In this document: positions 35,559 to 47,759 of the stretch, piece after piece
How the letters are laid out: the number at the start of each line of letters is the position of its first letter
Position numbering within the stretch: position 1 is the stretch's first letter
Assembly (NCBI GenBank): GCA_035578155.1
Contig: JAPWDM010000008.1
Location: 2,811,347-2,875,346 of the forward strand
Direction: 5' to 3'
DNA: 64,000 bases
Source of the DNA: Brachynemurus nebulosus
Lineage: Eukaryota; Arthropoda; Insecta; Neuroptera; Myrmeleontidae
Notes under the pieces: generated by a model
The model's input: the letters and a program-made list of their open reading frames with translations, nothing else
What the model was told of the DNA's origin: nothing
Databases searched by the model: none
Program-made: the position numbers and the translations under genes

Positions 35559-36464
35559 ATTAAGGGGGACCACTAGTGTGACCGCCCGAAAAAAAGTGAT
35601 TTTTGGGAATTTTTTTAAAGAAAACTGCTCTATGGAATGTTTTAATATTTTAAGAATATATTCGTTGATATATAATAAATTCATGGTAAAATTTTTGGAC
35701 CAAAAAATTGAAAATTCAGTGAGTTATTTGCGATCTCGTAAGGCTCCAAAAAAAAGTTCCCCCACTGCTGCGGTGATAGCGATCTTCACAGTGCCTGAAA
35801 TCAAAAAAACCAAAAAACCTATTAAACTAGCAGGTATTTCCCGTACCATGAACCTGAATCAAAAAAAAAAACTGAAATTTAACAAAATGGCGGAGATCTT
35901 AAACAAAAAGTTTCAAATTTTGTGCGAAAATTTAATGACTTTTGGCCTGCGAAAATTACATTTTTTATTCGATCGGAGAACTGGAGGTTCATGGTACGAA
36001 GAAACGTATATAAAAGAAGCTACAATAAGAATCAACTCGATCGGATGATTTGTTTTCGAGTTATAACTGCAGCAAATTTAAAAAATGTAGTTTTTATGTA
36101 CTTTACCTTTTAGTTTTAATCACTGATTGTGAGAAGGTTTACTAAAATTATTTATGATGTACTCACTATAACGGTCATAGTAAAACTAGATGAGTCGTTT
36201 AAATGTGTCAGAGTCTAGCTTCTCCACAACATGTGACTGGCAGCCACGTCCAGAAACTCCCGAACTATCAACCTTCATACATTTCTCAACACTTCAGAGT
36301 TAACAATGAAAATCAGAATTCGCTCTTCGGATGGCTGTAACTCAAAAACTATTTGAGATATGCACTTGAAATTTTAGTATGTTATTTTTAAAGGTATAGG
36401 CTATCGAAACATGCAAAAAAAATTTCCAATTTTTTAAAAATGTCACACTAGTGGTCCCCCTTAA
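35559..36464. mobile_element. TTAA-flanked element with GGGGGACCACTAGTGTGAC ends
   Basis: The left end is TTAA then GGGGGACCACTAGTGTGAC. The right end is the complement, GTCACACTAGTGGTCCCCC then TTAA. It contains an open frame of up to 156 codons (35578-36048, no ATG at its start) that runs out of the terminal repeat itself. It is lysine-rich and matches no family I know, so I treat it as repeat sequence. Noncoding MITE of a TTAA-specific superfamily is the simplest reading. Confidence 0.75.
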
Positions 36465-36827
36465 AAAACAAATTTTGCGGTTTAATAATTCGTATAAACG
36501 TCAAATGGGGCCTTAAAGATGAAGAGTAAAATAAAATGAAAATTTAGTCTATTTTTCCCAGCATTTCCCTTAAAGATTCATGGCAAGAAAATTTTTGAAA
36601 TATTTTCTAACACCCAAACATATTGATAAAAAATGTCATTTTCCACGAGAAGGACCATTTTTTTCGATATTTTTTTAGAATTTTCGAAAATTTGGCCAGC
36701 TATAACTTCGAAAGTCACTGGCAAAACTTGCTTTTATCAAGTGCTAGAATCTGTAAAAGTTACAAAAGCAAAAACGGGGGGCTAAATTAACCTCAATTTT
36801 TAGCTCATTATTTCCGAAACGATCCTT

Positions 36828-37167
36828 AAATACCCCTGTCGCAGCATCCTGCATAACATAGCGAATTTCCGTTTATAAAAATTAGTTTTTCTCGGAAGCT
36901 AGTCGACATAGCAAAAAAGTTTAAAGACCTTTTTTATGTAATTTTTTTTCCTCTTGTAAATGGTGTAAAAAAATTTCGCAAAAGTTTTTGAATAAGTGGA
37001 AATTTGGACAAAAAACTAATTTTTTGCAAGAACAAAAACCATGTTCCTGGCATCCGACGTGTTTGGCTGAAGAACTCATCCAAGATTTTTGGATTTTCAA
37101 CGTTGTCACCAAATTTCGTAAAGCTAGCAGTTTTCCCTGAAGAGTTATCGTGCTGATACATATATAC

Positions 37168-37229
<62 letters not shown>

Positions 37230-37354
37230 TTTAGTGAATATTATTTTCGGAGGGACCTCAAAACAAATTTCTGCCATAGTCCCGGGCTCAAGTCGCGTCA
37301 TGACACCTACTGTAATAGCTGAATTTCCAGATTTCTTTCTGGAAATTCGCTAAA
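36828..37354 (-). repeat. Fam-C copy with (TA)n core
   Basis: Complete in layout: 'aaatacccctgtcgcagcat', then 'ttttctcggaagctagt', the 'cgttgtcaccaaatttcgta' block, 'gagttatcgtgctgataca', (TA)n at about 37180-37226, 'catagtcccgggctcaagtc', 'gtaatagctgaatttcc' and the terminal 'ggaaattcgctaaaa'. It is in opposite orientation to the copy at 38692-39241. The frames on its minus strand run through the microsatellite and are not genes. Confidence 0.75.
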
Positions 37355-37359
37355 ATGAA

Positions 37360-38355
37360 AAATGGTAAAAGGAAGTTCAACATTATTTTAACACTATGAC
37401 ACTCATAACCTGTAATGACAAAACACTCAACTGATACACTATTTTAACAGCTAATACACACGATATTGTATGTGAAAAAAAAATTTCATCCTCACTTTTC
37501 AATACGGAAATTGTATCGACCTCAAAAAATTAAGTAATTTTGAATGATTGGTCTTCGGAACCCTATAAAAGAAAAATGGGGCTGTATCAAGTGATAAAGA
37601 ACTATAATAAATTTTTTTTCACACCATTTGATATTTATTTTTTTTTTTTTTTTTGAAAATTGTAAAAAAAAAATTTTCAAAATATAAAACTACGCATTAA
37701 ATGCGATTTGTAAACTGGCTATAATTTTTATGTGAAAATCGATAGATAGGCAGGAACAAACATGGGAATATCATCAGGATACAGAAACAATAAATAATAT
37801 CATTAAAACTTGATCACCTAAAGAATTTCGAATTGAATTCGAAAAAAAAAAAAATACGGATTCGAAAATAAATTTTTATTACATTACAACATTATAAAAG
37901 TTTAAATACACTTTTGTTATAAATTAAATACTTTATATGTATAACAAAAAAAAGGTTTCTCTGTTGTTTGGAAAAGCATTGAATCATGGATATGTTTTAT
38001 AGTTCATTACACATACACTCACTCAACAACAACAAACACTAACCATTTATCTGATGCCATAAAGTTGTTATATGATTTTTAGTGACTGGTAAGATATACC
38101 TAGTTACATCTTGACGGTTACTGACGTCAAAAACGTCAAGTAAAACCTTATTAACTCATACACCACGTCGTAAGACGTCAACAATTCCATATAAAGTGTA
38201 TTAGCTGTCAAAATAGTGTACCAGTTAGGTGTTTTGTCAGTATAAGTTATAATCGTCATGGTGCTAAATATGTTGAAAAAATTATTTTTAAATATTTTCA
38301 TTTCCCCAAACTATAACTTTGTTAGAATGGGTTTAAATTTCGGCATTTTATATAT
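37360..38355. other. AT-rich stretch, no gene seen
   Basis: Poly-A and poly-T runs near 37630 and 37845. No bounded element or recognisable protein. Confidence 0.35.
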
Positions 38356-38691
38356 ATTAAGGGGAGACTGGCTAAAAAACAGAAAAAAATCGATTTCTTT
38401 TTTCATAATTATGTTCTTTAAGGTATTATATTCTCCTAAAATTTTATTAAAATAAGAAAAGTATATTTTTCGACATTGTTCCTCATGTATCTCAAAACGT
38501 ATTTGAGATATCGACATAAATCAAAGTGCATATTATTCTTCGATACCTACCGTTATTTTGGCAGGAACTAGGATCTTTTTTTGGTTCCGTAATATATTTT
38601 CAAAATGGCGACCGTTTATGGTCGAGAGAACGCGGTGATTTTTTTTTTTGGTAATTTATTTTCAAAATGCGATTTTTCGCTGGTTTTTTAC

Positions 38692-38816
38692 TTTTTAGCG
38701 AATTTCCAGAATGGAAATTCAGCTATTACAGTAGGTCTCATGACGGGACTTGAGCCCGGGACTATGGCAGAAATTTGTTTTGAGGTCCCTAGAAACCGAA
38801 AATAATATTCACTAAA

Positions 38817-38884
<68 letters not shown>

Positions 38885-39241
38885 GTATATATGTATTTAT
38901 GTATTTATGTATCAGCACGATAACTCTCGAACGAAACGTCCTAGCGTTACGAAATTTGGTGACAACGTTGCAAGTCCAAAAATCTTGGATGAGTTCTTCA
39001 GCCAGACACGTCGGATGCCAGGAACATGGTTATTGTTCTTGCAAAAAATTAGTTTTTTGCCAAAATTTCCACTTATTCAAAAATTTTTGCCAAATTTTTT
39101 TACACCATTTAAAAGAGGAGAAAAAGTTACATAAAAAAGCTCTTTAAACTATTATTCTATGTCAACTAGTTTCCGAGAAAAACTAATTTTTATAAACGGA
39201 AATTCGCTATGTTATGCAGGATGCTGCGACAGGGGTATTTT
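38692..39241 (+). repeat. Fam-C copy with (TA)n core
   Basis: Starts with the small hairpin 'gaatttccagaatggaaattc'-like end near 38700, then 'cttgagcccgggactatggc', 'ggtccctagaaaccg', (TA)n at about 38819-38882, 'cacgataactctcgaacgaa', and ends 'gatgctgcgacaggggtatt'. It is the clearest whole copy of the family in this orientation. The reading frames across it repeat those of the copy at 36828-37354, which confirms a shared repeat and not a gene. Confidence 0.8.
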
Positions 39242-39266
39242 TTCTTAGATCCTATAGTTAGTGCCA

Positions 39267-39267
<1 letters not shown>

Positions 39268-39346
<79 letters not shown>
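39268..39346. repeat. (TA)n microsatellite
   Basis: About 39 TA units immediately after the end of the Fam-C copy. It produces Ile-Tyr frames on both strands. Confidence 0.95.
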
Positions 39347-39348
<2 letters not shown>

Positions 39349-39554
39349 CAGAAAATTCTTGATTTTTTCATTTTGGTTCACTGGGGATTTCAGAACGCGA
39401 GGAACCAACCAACAAGGTGGGAAAATCAGTGGCGACTTCAAAGCCTATACTCATACATTTTTGAATTTTAAAAATTTTTTTTGTAATCTCAAGACATGTA
39501 GAAACAATGTTTTATATTTAGTTTTTTAATAAAATATTTATTTGTATAGGAAAA

Positions 39555-39897
39555 AATAAATAAATAAAAAATTAAAGTAAAAAAAATGTTTTTTAAGAAA
39601 AAGCTTTTATTTGAAAATGGGCTAAAAAAAAATAAAATAACTTTTGAGTGAAGTTTGAAGCAATATGCAGCATAAATTATAAAAGCTTGAGGCGTTATCA
39701 TTCATTATTTCTGTTTTGGATATAAGTGTAGCTATTTTACTTTTCAGTACTTACCAAACTTAATTAAACGCCTCAAGCTTTTATAGCTTATGTTGCATAT
39801 TGCTTCAAACTCCACTCAAAAGTTATTTTATTTTTTTTAGCCCATTTTTAAATAAAAGCTTTTTCTTAAAAAACATTTTTTTTACTTTAATTTATTT
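39555..39897. repeat. Palindrome with ~135 bp arms
   Basis: The left arm includes 'aagaaaaagcttttatttga', 'gaagcaatatgcagcataaa' and 'aaaagcttgaggcgtt'. The right arm is the near-perfect complement, starting 'aacgcctcaagctttta' and ending 'tttttactttaatttatt'. The loop is about 72 bp (39697-39768). No target duplication identified. It sits inside the TTAA element at 38357-40313. Confidence 0.75.
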
Positions 39898-40683
39898 GCT
39901 ACTTCTTAGTCTGATTACAATTAATTTAAAAAAAAATTAAAGAAGTAATTTTTTTTACCTATATTTTAATTGGTTAATTTACCCTAATCAAACATAACTA
40001 TGGAAACAAAAAATTGCAATGTAAAATCAATGGACAATATCTGACAATTCGAAATGTCAAAAAGTTGCACAGGACTAAAAATCAATAATTTTGGTTTGGA
40101 GCGATTTCGGTCAAAACTAATTATACAATATTGAATTGTCATCAATAAGGTGAGACACGTATGCAAAATTTGAAACCTCTAGCTCAATTAGAACCTGTCT
40201 AAATTTTGATTCCAAGATTTGATCTAAACCAACATACTAACATAGCAAGTTAAATAACAGCTCTTAATAAAAAAGGTCGATTTTTGATGTTTTTTTGGTG
40301 AATCTCCCCTTAAGAATCGGCTTGGAAATTAAATTTTCTTGTCAAATACATTGATGATTTTATTACTGCTACTACAAGTCATAAATTACCTATATTGAAG
40401 ATATTTTTTTCTTGAAAAATAATCTTTTTAAAAAGGTACTGATAACAATTCTAGTAAGATTTAGTATTATCGTATATCCAGATAACATTATACCAATACA
40501 TACATAAATTTTATACCTGACATTACTTTTAGACGGTACAGGTTTCCATACGGTTTATACATTACGGTACCATTATTAAGTTAGATAGATAGTAAGCCTG
40601 GTAAAATAACATTAATAAAGTAACATTAAATTTAATCGAGCACTTCGTACATGTACAGACGAATTCGAAAATTTGAGATTACT

Positions 40684-42513
40684 TACAGTCAGCCACACTC
40701 ATGTTCGAACAGCAGCATATTTACTCATATGACAAAATTTAAACCGAATGGATTCCCATAATTTCCCACAAATTTGAACTTTTTTGTTTATAACCCTAGA
40801 ATCATACGTACTCGTCAAAACGACGAACGAACTTCTCTACCTGCTCCAGTACTACAACTTGTCGGTACCTGCTTGCTGTGAAACTTCTGTTATCTAATTT
40901 ATTTGTTATTATAACACATAAGACGTATAAATTTTGTTTATAGCTATTGTTGTTTTTTGTATACTTAAGTAGTGTGCGTCAAAAGGACGACGATGTATGA
41001 TTAACCCATATTTTTTTCTTAAAGATTTTGTACTCCACATATAAAAGTTTTCCTAATTTTTCTAAAATTTATTAAAGATATCCATGTTATAATTAATTTA
41101 TTCAATGATTATGATAACGTGAAAGATGATTACAGCTGTTTGACTTATAGAGACGACATAATACTGAAGTTTTAATATATTGAATCGAAAACTAAAGAAT
41201 GCGTTTCAAGTGACTTAATAAAAGACTAACAATTTATTTTGTGGAAAATATTTTAATTTTTATTATTTTTTGAGATCTTATTCGAAAAATTACTAACAAA
41301 TTTTAGAAAATTTAGAAATGTGCCTAATGGGGAAATAACTACATATCTATCGGAATATTTATGACTGAGAAATTTCACATTCTGTAAAGTCACACATGTC
41401 CACTGACTCATAATAGTTCATAAATTAATTATTTGAAAGACATGTTTTATGATACAACTGATGTATTTATCTATTTTTTAATTTTTATAGTGAAAATTTG
41501 CTTTGGTAAAAAGATTAAAAATATTTATATTAGGAAATTTTTCCAAATCCAATTTTTTTAAATATTTTGTTCGCTTTTATAGTATTGTTATGTAAAAAAA
41601 ATGTTTTTTGCAGATAAACTCTAAAACTCCCTGTAAAAAGTCCATTCGTCGAAACGACGCCGATGTATGATTAACTTGACTCGTAGACCAACGTATGATT
41701 CTACGGATAATGTTAATATTTGGATCTTCTACTTCATATATAAGTTAAAAAAATTGCATTAACAGTTTTAAAAAAAAAATTCTCTAAGAAAAATGTTATG
41801 CATGCAATTTGTATCAACATGTCCAACGCCACATTCGTATTCGAAAACCTTACAATTTGATATATATATTTTTATATGTTTCAAAAATGAATTACTTTAT
41901 TCATTCAAAACAATGACAATTTAGAACAAGATGTAGTATTTTTTATCCATATTTCAAGAGTTATTTTCTAATTTATTATCCTGTTTGTGGTCCTTTATGA
42001 CATATTAAGTGTTAAATAGTCGCCTACTTACAATTTAAGCCCTTTCTGTAGAATTTATTTTGGTAGCATAGATCAATAATCGATTTCTTGGACTCTATTG
42101 AAATTCCTTTAATTTTCCAGTAAATATATGAAAAAATTGACCTTAAGGATTATTAAATTTTATGTTTATTTAAAATAAAGGTACTTACCTACGTGAATAT
42201 GCTTCTAAATTTGAAAATAAAGTAATTCATTTTTGAAACACATAAAAATATATATCAAATTGTAAGGTGTTCGAATACGAATGTGGCGTTGGACATGTTG
42301 ATACAAATTGCATGCATAACATTTTTCTTAGAGAATTTTTTTTTAAAAACTATTACTGAATTTTTTTAGCTTATATAGGAAGTAGAAGATCCAAATATTA
42401 ATATTATAAACAAAAAAGTTCAAATTTGTGGGAAATAATGGGAATCCATTCGGTTTAAGTTTTGTCATATGAGTAAATATGCTGCTGTTCGAATACGAGT
42501 GTGGCTGACTGTA
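40684..42513. mobile_element. TA-flanked foldback with CAGTCAGCCACACTC ends, split by a MITE
   Basis: The left end is TA then CAGTCAGCCACACTCATG. The right end is the complement, GAGTGTGGCTGACTG then TA. The arms of about 290 bp share 'gttcgaacagcagcatattt'-like, 'cccataatttcccacaaa' and 'tgttatgcatgcaattt' blocks. A Fam-A MITE lies in the left arm only, so the right arm preserves the uninterrupted sequence. The centre (about 41890-42225) is AT-rich and noncoding. A Tc1/mariner-type origin is inferred from the TA. Confidence 0.8.
40794..41706. mobile_element. Fam-A MITE copy 4, flanked by ATAA
   Basis: Ends CCCTAGAATCATACGTACTC and 'acgtatgattctacgg'. The flanks are ATAA on both sides (40790-40793, 41707-41710), not TTAA. 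The opposite arm of the host foldback reads 'tataatattaatattt' (as its complement) at the same point, so the original target can be read directly. Internal motifs: GTCAAAACGACGAACG, GTCAAAAGGACGACG and GTCGAAACGACGCCG. Confidence 0.85.
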
Positions 42514-42599
42514 TATAAAAAAAATGTATTTTTGTGAAAAATTAATATATAGAGTTAGATCAATCAGACTTTAATTAACAAATTCATACGGAATCGCTC

Positions 42600-42717
42600 A
42601 AACGAGGTTTAGCGAATTTTCGAATTTAAAAAATTTGGCTACTACAGTCATGGTGTCACTTGAGCCCGGGATTATAAGAGAAATTTGTCCCTAAAAGTCG
42701 GAAATGTCATTCATTAA
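42600..42717 (+). repeat. Fam-C fragment next to Fam-A copy 5
   Basis: Carries 'tagcgaattttcgaattt', 'cttgagcccgggattata' and 'gagaaatttgtccctaaaa', the first ~110 bp of a Fam-C copy, and stops at the TTAA of the MITE. Confidence 0.6.
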
Positions 42718-43625
42718 TCCTCGAATCATACGTACGGGTCAAATTGACTACCCAACTTCTCTACCTGCTCCAGTACTACAACTTGTCGTTGCTTGTCAGT
42801 TCTAAAATTTCTGGTATCTAATTTATTTGTTATGATAACACAGAAGCCGTATCAATTTTGTTTATAGTTGCTGTCATTTTGTTTATATTAAAATAGTGTG
42901 CGTCAATTTAACGACGATTTATGATTAACGTATGTTTTTTTTTTAAAGATTTTGTACTGTACATTTATAAAAGTTTTCCTAATTTTTCTAAAATTTATTA
43001 AAGATATGCATGTTATAATTAATTTATTCAATGATAATGATAATGTGAAAGATGATTACAGCCGTTTGACTTATAGAGACGACATAATACAGAAGTTTTA
43101 ATATATTGAATAGAAAACTAAAGAATGCGTTTCGAATGACTTAATAAAAGATTAACAACTTATTTTGTGGAAAATATTTTAATTTTTATTATTTTTTGAG
43201 ATCTTATTCGAAAGATTACTAACAAATTTTAGAAAATTTACAAATGTGCCTAATGGGGAAATAACTACATATCTACGGGAATATTTGTGACGGAGAAATT
43301 TCACATTCTGTAAAGTCATACATGTCCACCGAGTCGTAATAGTTCATAAATTAATTATTTGAAAGACATGTCTTATGATACAATTGATGTATTTATCTAT
43401 CTATTTTTTAATTTTTATAATGAAAATATGCTTTGATAAAAAGATTAAAAAAATTAATAAATATTTATATTAAAAAAATTTTTCAAAATGCAATTTTTTT
43501 GAATATTTTGTTCCATTTTGTAGTATTGTTATGTAAAAAAATATTTTTTGCAAATAAGTCCATTCGTCAAATTGACGACGATGTATGATTAAGGTTTCTC
43601 GTAGACCAACGTATGATTCTAGTGT
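42718..43625. mobile_element. Fam-A MITE copy 5, divergent subfamily
   Basis: Left end TCCTCGAATCATACGTACGG, right end ACGTATGATTCTAGTG, TTAA on both sides (42714-42717, 43626-43629). It differs from the other copies at all three internal motifs: GTCAAATTGACTACC, GTCAATTTAACGACG and GTCAAATTGACGACG. The rest of the body still aligns with the family. Confidence 0.85.
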
Positions 43626-43715
43626 TTAATATACATATATTGGCAAGGTGCGCTTTGATCCATGATACTATGTATCCGGGTTTTCGAGAATGAAATAATT
43701 TTTATTCATGGAAAT

Positions 43716-43757
43716 TCGTTAGGTCATGCAAGAGGCTGCGACAGCGCTATTTTTTTA
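43716..43757 (+). repeat. Fam-C terminal fragment
   Basis: 'ggaaattcgttaggtcatgc' followed by 'gaggctgcgacagcgctatt' is a diverged form of the Fam-C end. With 42600-42717 it may be the other end of the copy that received the MITE. Confidence 0.5.
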
Positions 43758-43984
43758 TATCACCTGAAAAGTTGTCATCTAATATGAGATTTGAAAGTTA
43801 TATAAGAAAACAAATTTTCATACCTTTTTGTAACACAATTTCGTACACTACTGTACAAATATATCTTAAGTAACTAAAGCTATATACAATATGCGATTCG
43901 GCTCCATTGAAATATAGTAAAGTATACAATAACTTCATTTCTAGTAACGCACCAACAAAATCTACAATAAAACTTGATTAGCTA

Positions 43985-44060
43985 CAGGAGAAAAACATAA
44001 AACAAAAATACTCCCAATCGCAACATCCTGCATAACGTAGCGAATTTCTCAGGACTTACT
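43985..44060 (-). repeat. Fam-C terminal fragment
   Basis: 'aatcgcaacatcctgcataa' then 'cgtagcgaatttctc' matches the Fam-C end in the opposite orientation to the preceding fragment. Confidence 0.5.
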
Positions 44061-45765
44061 ATCAGAGCAAGAACTTTCGGTCACATAAAACAGATACATA
44101 TTATGAGTGAGAAATAAGCTTTTCCCACGTATTTTACACTATACTTTTTCTACGAGCACATTTTTGTTTTTCGTAAGATTTTCATTAATGTTTATTTAAA
44201 TAAATAGTAACGATTTTTTTAATTTATAATGTCAGTTGTACACGGTAAAAAGTTCCAATGTAAAATTACATCAAATATCATTGGTTACTTTTGTACATAA
44301 AAAGTACTGTAAATTCACAGGCGACTGTAATTTTACGTAACTCATGTAATATTTCCCTGTAATTTTACACAATTTTTTACATAAAAATGCATGTAATTTT
44401 ACACTAATATTTATGTAATTTAAGGGGGAGTATGTAAATAAAAAACTGTAATATTACAGTAAAGTTTATGTATATTTACACAGTAAATTTTAAAATTACA
44501 TTGTATTTATACAAAATTACATTGTGTTCTTGCAAAATTACATGGTGTTTTTACAAATTTACATTGTACGTTTATAAAAGTACATATGAAATCTGTATAT
44601 TTACATATTATTATTACACTAGTATATTGTAATATTACAATATTTTTTGTAATATTACATTGTATTATCTATAGATGTACCAGTAACAATTAGATACTTA
44701 CTCCAGTATTAGATTACTTGTACAATTTACAATTGTTAATTTTAGAACTGAAATAACTTTTGTAAATGTAATATTTTTAGTAAAATAATGCCAAGATATA
44801 AACAATTAACAATAACAAAATTATTTATGTGTGATAAACATAGAAATTTGTCAACTTAATATTTTAAGGTCACATTACACTTTCCCGCGTCAGGAAAATC
44901 GACTTTCTAGAAAGTGATTTATTGGAAAGTATCAGGTATATTTCAATAATATTATCTAAACGTTTCAGAAAAATATTTTCTCAAATATTTTCGGAATGAT
45001 TATAACGCCAGATACTCTAATGAGTATTATAAACTTTGTCAAAATTAAATTTGAATTTCTGGAAACAAGATTTTTGTAAACGGCGTGCACAATAACATAA
45101 AAACTATTTTACCGATCGACAATTTTTTGTTCAGTTTTTGACGGTTTTTTTTTTTTTTTTAAGAAAAAAATGCTGCTTTTGGAATCATCAAATCATAATC
45201 TGTTTTGTGACTTGCAATCCTTGCAATTTTTCTCTGAAACTTTCAAAGAATATTATTAAAATATAATTCCAAGAGCATATTTTACGTGTATAAAATGTCC
45301 GACTTTTCCAACCCGAAGGAGTCTAATATCGCCCTAAATGTCTCATGTTTTTGATAATATTCGAAACATGTGATTTTAAAATATATAACCTAAAACATCC
45401 TAGTTTCTGTATATACAGATTTATAATTATTATATATTTTATTTTATTTTTATTAAATTCTTATACGTAAACACCGATTTGGTTCCAGATGTAATTATTT
45501 TGGTCTTGAGTTAGTTTTTAAATGGATTTTTGTACATATTTTCCTAGACCAATTTTTCGTAATTTAAACGTGTTTTGTAACCTTTTCGCCTGCACAAATC
45601 TGAACGTAATTTTCGACTAATCTCATTACGAGTCAGAGAAAGATGAGCCTATTATTTTCTAAAATACTTTTATAAATATATGCCATTTTTTGAAAATTTA
45701 TTAAATTGAATTCTGTATAAGTACTTAATTATTTATAGCTGTTAAAAGAATCATTTTTAAAATAT

Positions 45766-45873
45766 CATAATTGAGGATAACTACAAAGGTTACGTACAAA
45801 GATGATAATTATTTTAAGCTCAGTTTCTCATCTCATCAATTCCGTTACCTTTGTAGATATCCTCAATTATCTT
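45766..45873. repeat. Hairpin, ~108 bp
   Basis: 'cataattgaggataactaca' followed by 'aaggttacg' pairs with 'cgttacctttgtagatatcc' then 'tcaattat'. The loop is about 45 bp. It abuts the TTAA element that starts near 45880. Confidence 0.6.
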
Positions 45874-45879
45874 GAACTT

Positions 45880-46572
45880 TTTGAGGGAGTATTCTAGTCT
45901 AGAAATTCGAAAAAACAAACCTTTTTTTTTACAAAGTTCAGACCTTTAAGAATAAGCCTCTAAAAAGATTTACGGAAATTCGAATTATTTTTGGAGTTAC
46001 GGTTATTTTTTCCCTGTGTACTGCGTGCATCTTTTCTAAATTACTCCAAACTACTATTTTCGATACGGTTGACATGATATTTCAAATTTTAATTCACCGA
46101 TTTACTTGAAATTTGGTACAAACCTTCTTAATTCTATCAAAATTGGTCCGACGTAGGGGATTTTGGAATTTGTTTTACTGTTTTTAAAAAATTTCCAAAG
46201 ACGCAAAAAGTAGGCGAAAAAATGATTTTTTTTTAAATGTGTCATTTTGTGAAAAAATTAATTTTTTCAAATCGGTGACGTCTAACTAATTGTATATACT
46301 GGTTTATTAAAAATTAACTAAAATTTTATGTTTCAGATCATCAGGAGGGTTGAAATCACGTCAACCGGGAGACACCTTTTCTTGAGTCCCCACTTTGCCA
46401 GCCTGTAGCTATCTCAATTTTGAACTTTTTAAAAATTTTTATACATTTTATACTTTTCAAATATTAATAAAAAATCCGGTAAAAAGAGGATACTAAAAAT
46501 ATTTACTATTTTTTTTTTTACTCCCGTAAAGTGACCTCAGAATTGAGCCTCTAGACTAGAATACCCCCTTAA
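45880..46572. mobile_element. TTAA-type element with GGGGGTATTCTAGTCTAGA ends
   Basis: The right end, read inward, is TTAA (46569-46572) then GGGGGTATTCTAGTCTAGAG. The left end is a decayed form, 'tttgagggagtattctagtc'. About 690 bp. The interior includes 'acttgaaatttggtacaaac' and 'ttggtccgacgtagggg' but no gene. It is nested inside the ~3.3 kb element. Confidence 0.6.
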
Positions 46573-47759
46573 TATACATGTAGTTTGTAAAATTTTTTAT
46601 GTAGGTATACCTATCATGAAAACAATTTATTGTTACCATGTAGTAACTGTATCATAATTTTAACACATAATTAAGTTACAACATTGTTTTTATTGCATTA
46701 GAAACTATCAGCTTTAATTTGTATCTACAATTTTTACATCCGCTAATAGAATTAGGTACCTATCTACTTCTGAGGAGAAAATTTAAATTTAGAAATTGAA
46801 CAAGAAAACGCCTTAAAAATAATAACAATAATAACTAAAAATTTACATATTTAAAATAACAAGTCACTTTTACAGTATTTTAGAAAAGTAAGAATTCTCT
46901 TGAACATAATCTCCACACATAATTTTTACACATATAAAAACACAAAACATCACAATTTTTTTTTAGAACAGATTCATGTCATATTTCAACAAAAAAAATG
47001 CACATTCACGGACACAACCTACAATTTTTACACAAATTTTTTTTCTATACACAAGTTTATAAATTTTAATTACTTTTAACTTAATATTTATGTAACAAAA
47101 TGTAATTTTTTATAACCAGTTCATTAATCAAACATAAATTTTGTAGAATTACTATTAATTACATTAATTTAAACAGTTAGAAAACACAGTCTTAAAATAC
47201 ACGTAGATACTTTCAAGAACGCCATAAAAAATAAACATGATGATTGATAAAATGCGCATGATCATGACGTCATAATTACACAAAAGTTATGTAATTTTAC
47301 ACAAATGTTGTATTTTTATGTAATCATTGTGTAAATTTACATTTTTAACGGTTAATTTCGTAATTTCAGATTTTAAAAATGTATTTTTCCTTAAAAAAAT
47401 GTAATACTACACGAAAATGGAATTTTAAGTTGGAAAATTCCATACTTTTACAGAATTTTTGTAAAAACTCAGTAAATTTTATGTAGCGAATATTTTTACA
47501 TTAAAATTACCTTATTTTTACCCTACTTTTTATGTAAAAGTTATGTAAATTTACCCCCATTTTTATACGATGTTCAAATTTTTACCAAAGCATACTTTGA
47601 AACTATGGAAACAAAAATCAATAATCAACATACATATATGTATATTTTTAGAATTATTTATATAAATTATATATTAAATCAACGAAATAGCCTACTTTTT
47701 TTATTATATTAAGCCGTGGGATATTATTTCGCACGCTATTGCCGCACGGTGTGGGCAAT

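Larger units (their letters stand above)
38357..40313. mobile_element. TTAA-flanked element with GGGGAGACTGGC ends, host to nested repeats
   Basis: The left end is TTAA then GGGGAGACTGGCTAAAAAAC, followed by 'aaaaaaatcgatttc'. The right end is an imperfect complement, 'gtttttttggtgaatctcccc' in part, then TTAA (40310-40313). It contains a whole Fam-C copy, a (TA)n tract and a palindrome, so it was present before them or grew by nesting. No transposase seen. Confidence 0.65.
44239..47594. mobile_element. ~3.3 kb element with dense ATGTAATTTTACA repeats at both ends
   Basis: The left end is TA then CACGGTAAAAAGTTCCAATG. The right end is a decayed complement near 'gttcaaatttttacc'. Short motifs of the type ATGTAATTTTACA or its complement recur every 15-40 bp over ~430 bp at the left (44260-44680) and ~310 bp at the right (47270-47580), a much denser subterminal array than in any other element here. 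The middle has no recognisable gene and contains a TTAA element and a hairpin. The class is inferred from the TA/CAC end shared with other elements in the window. Confidence 0.6.

Noticed and set aside
35578..36048. 156-residue frame
   Set aside because: It starts without ATG inside the terminal inverted repeat of a TTAA element and matches no family I know. Long frames of this kind can arise by chance from A-rich repeats.
36921..39147. Matching ~75-125 residue frames at 36921-37301 and 38899-39147
   Set aside because: The similarity comes from two copies of Fam-C in opposite orientation. No domain is seen.
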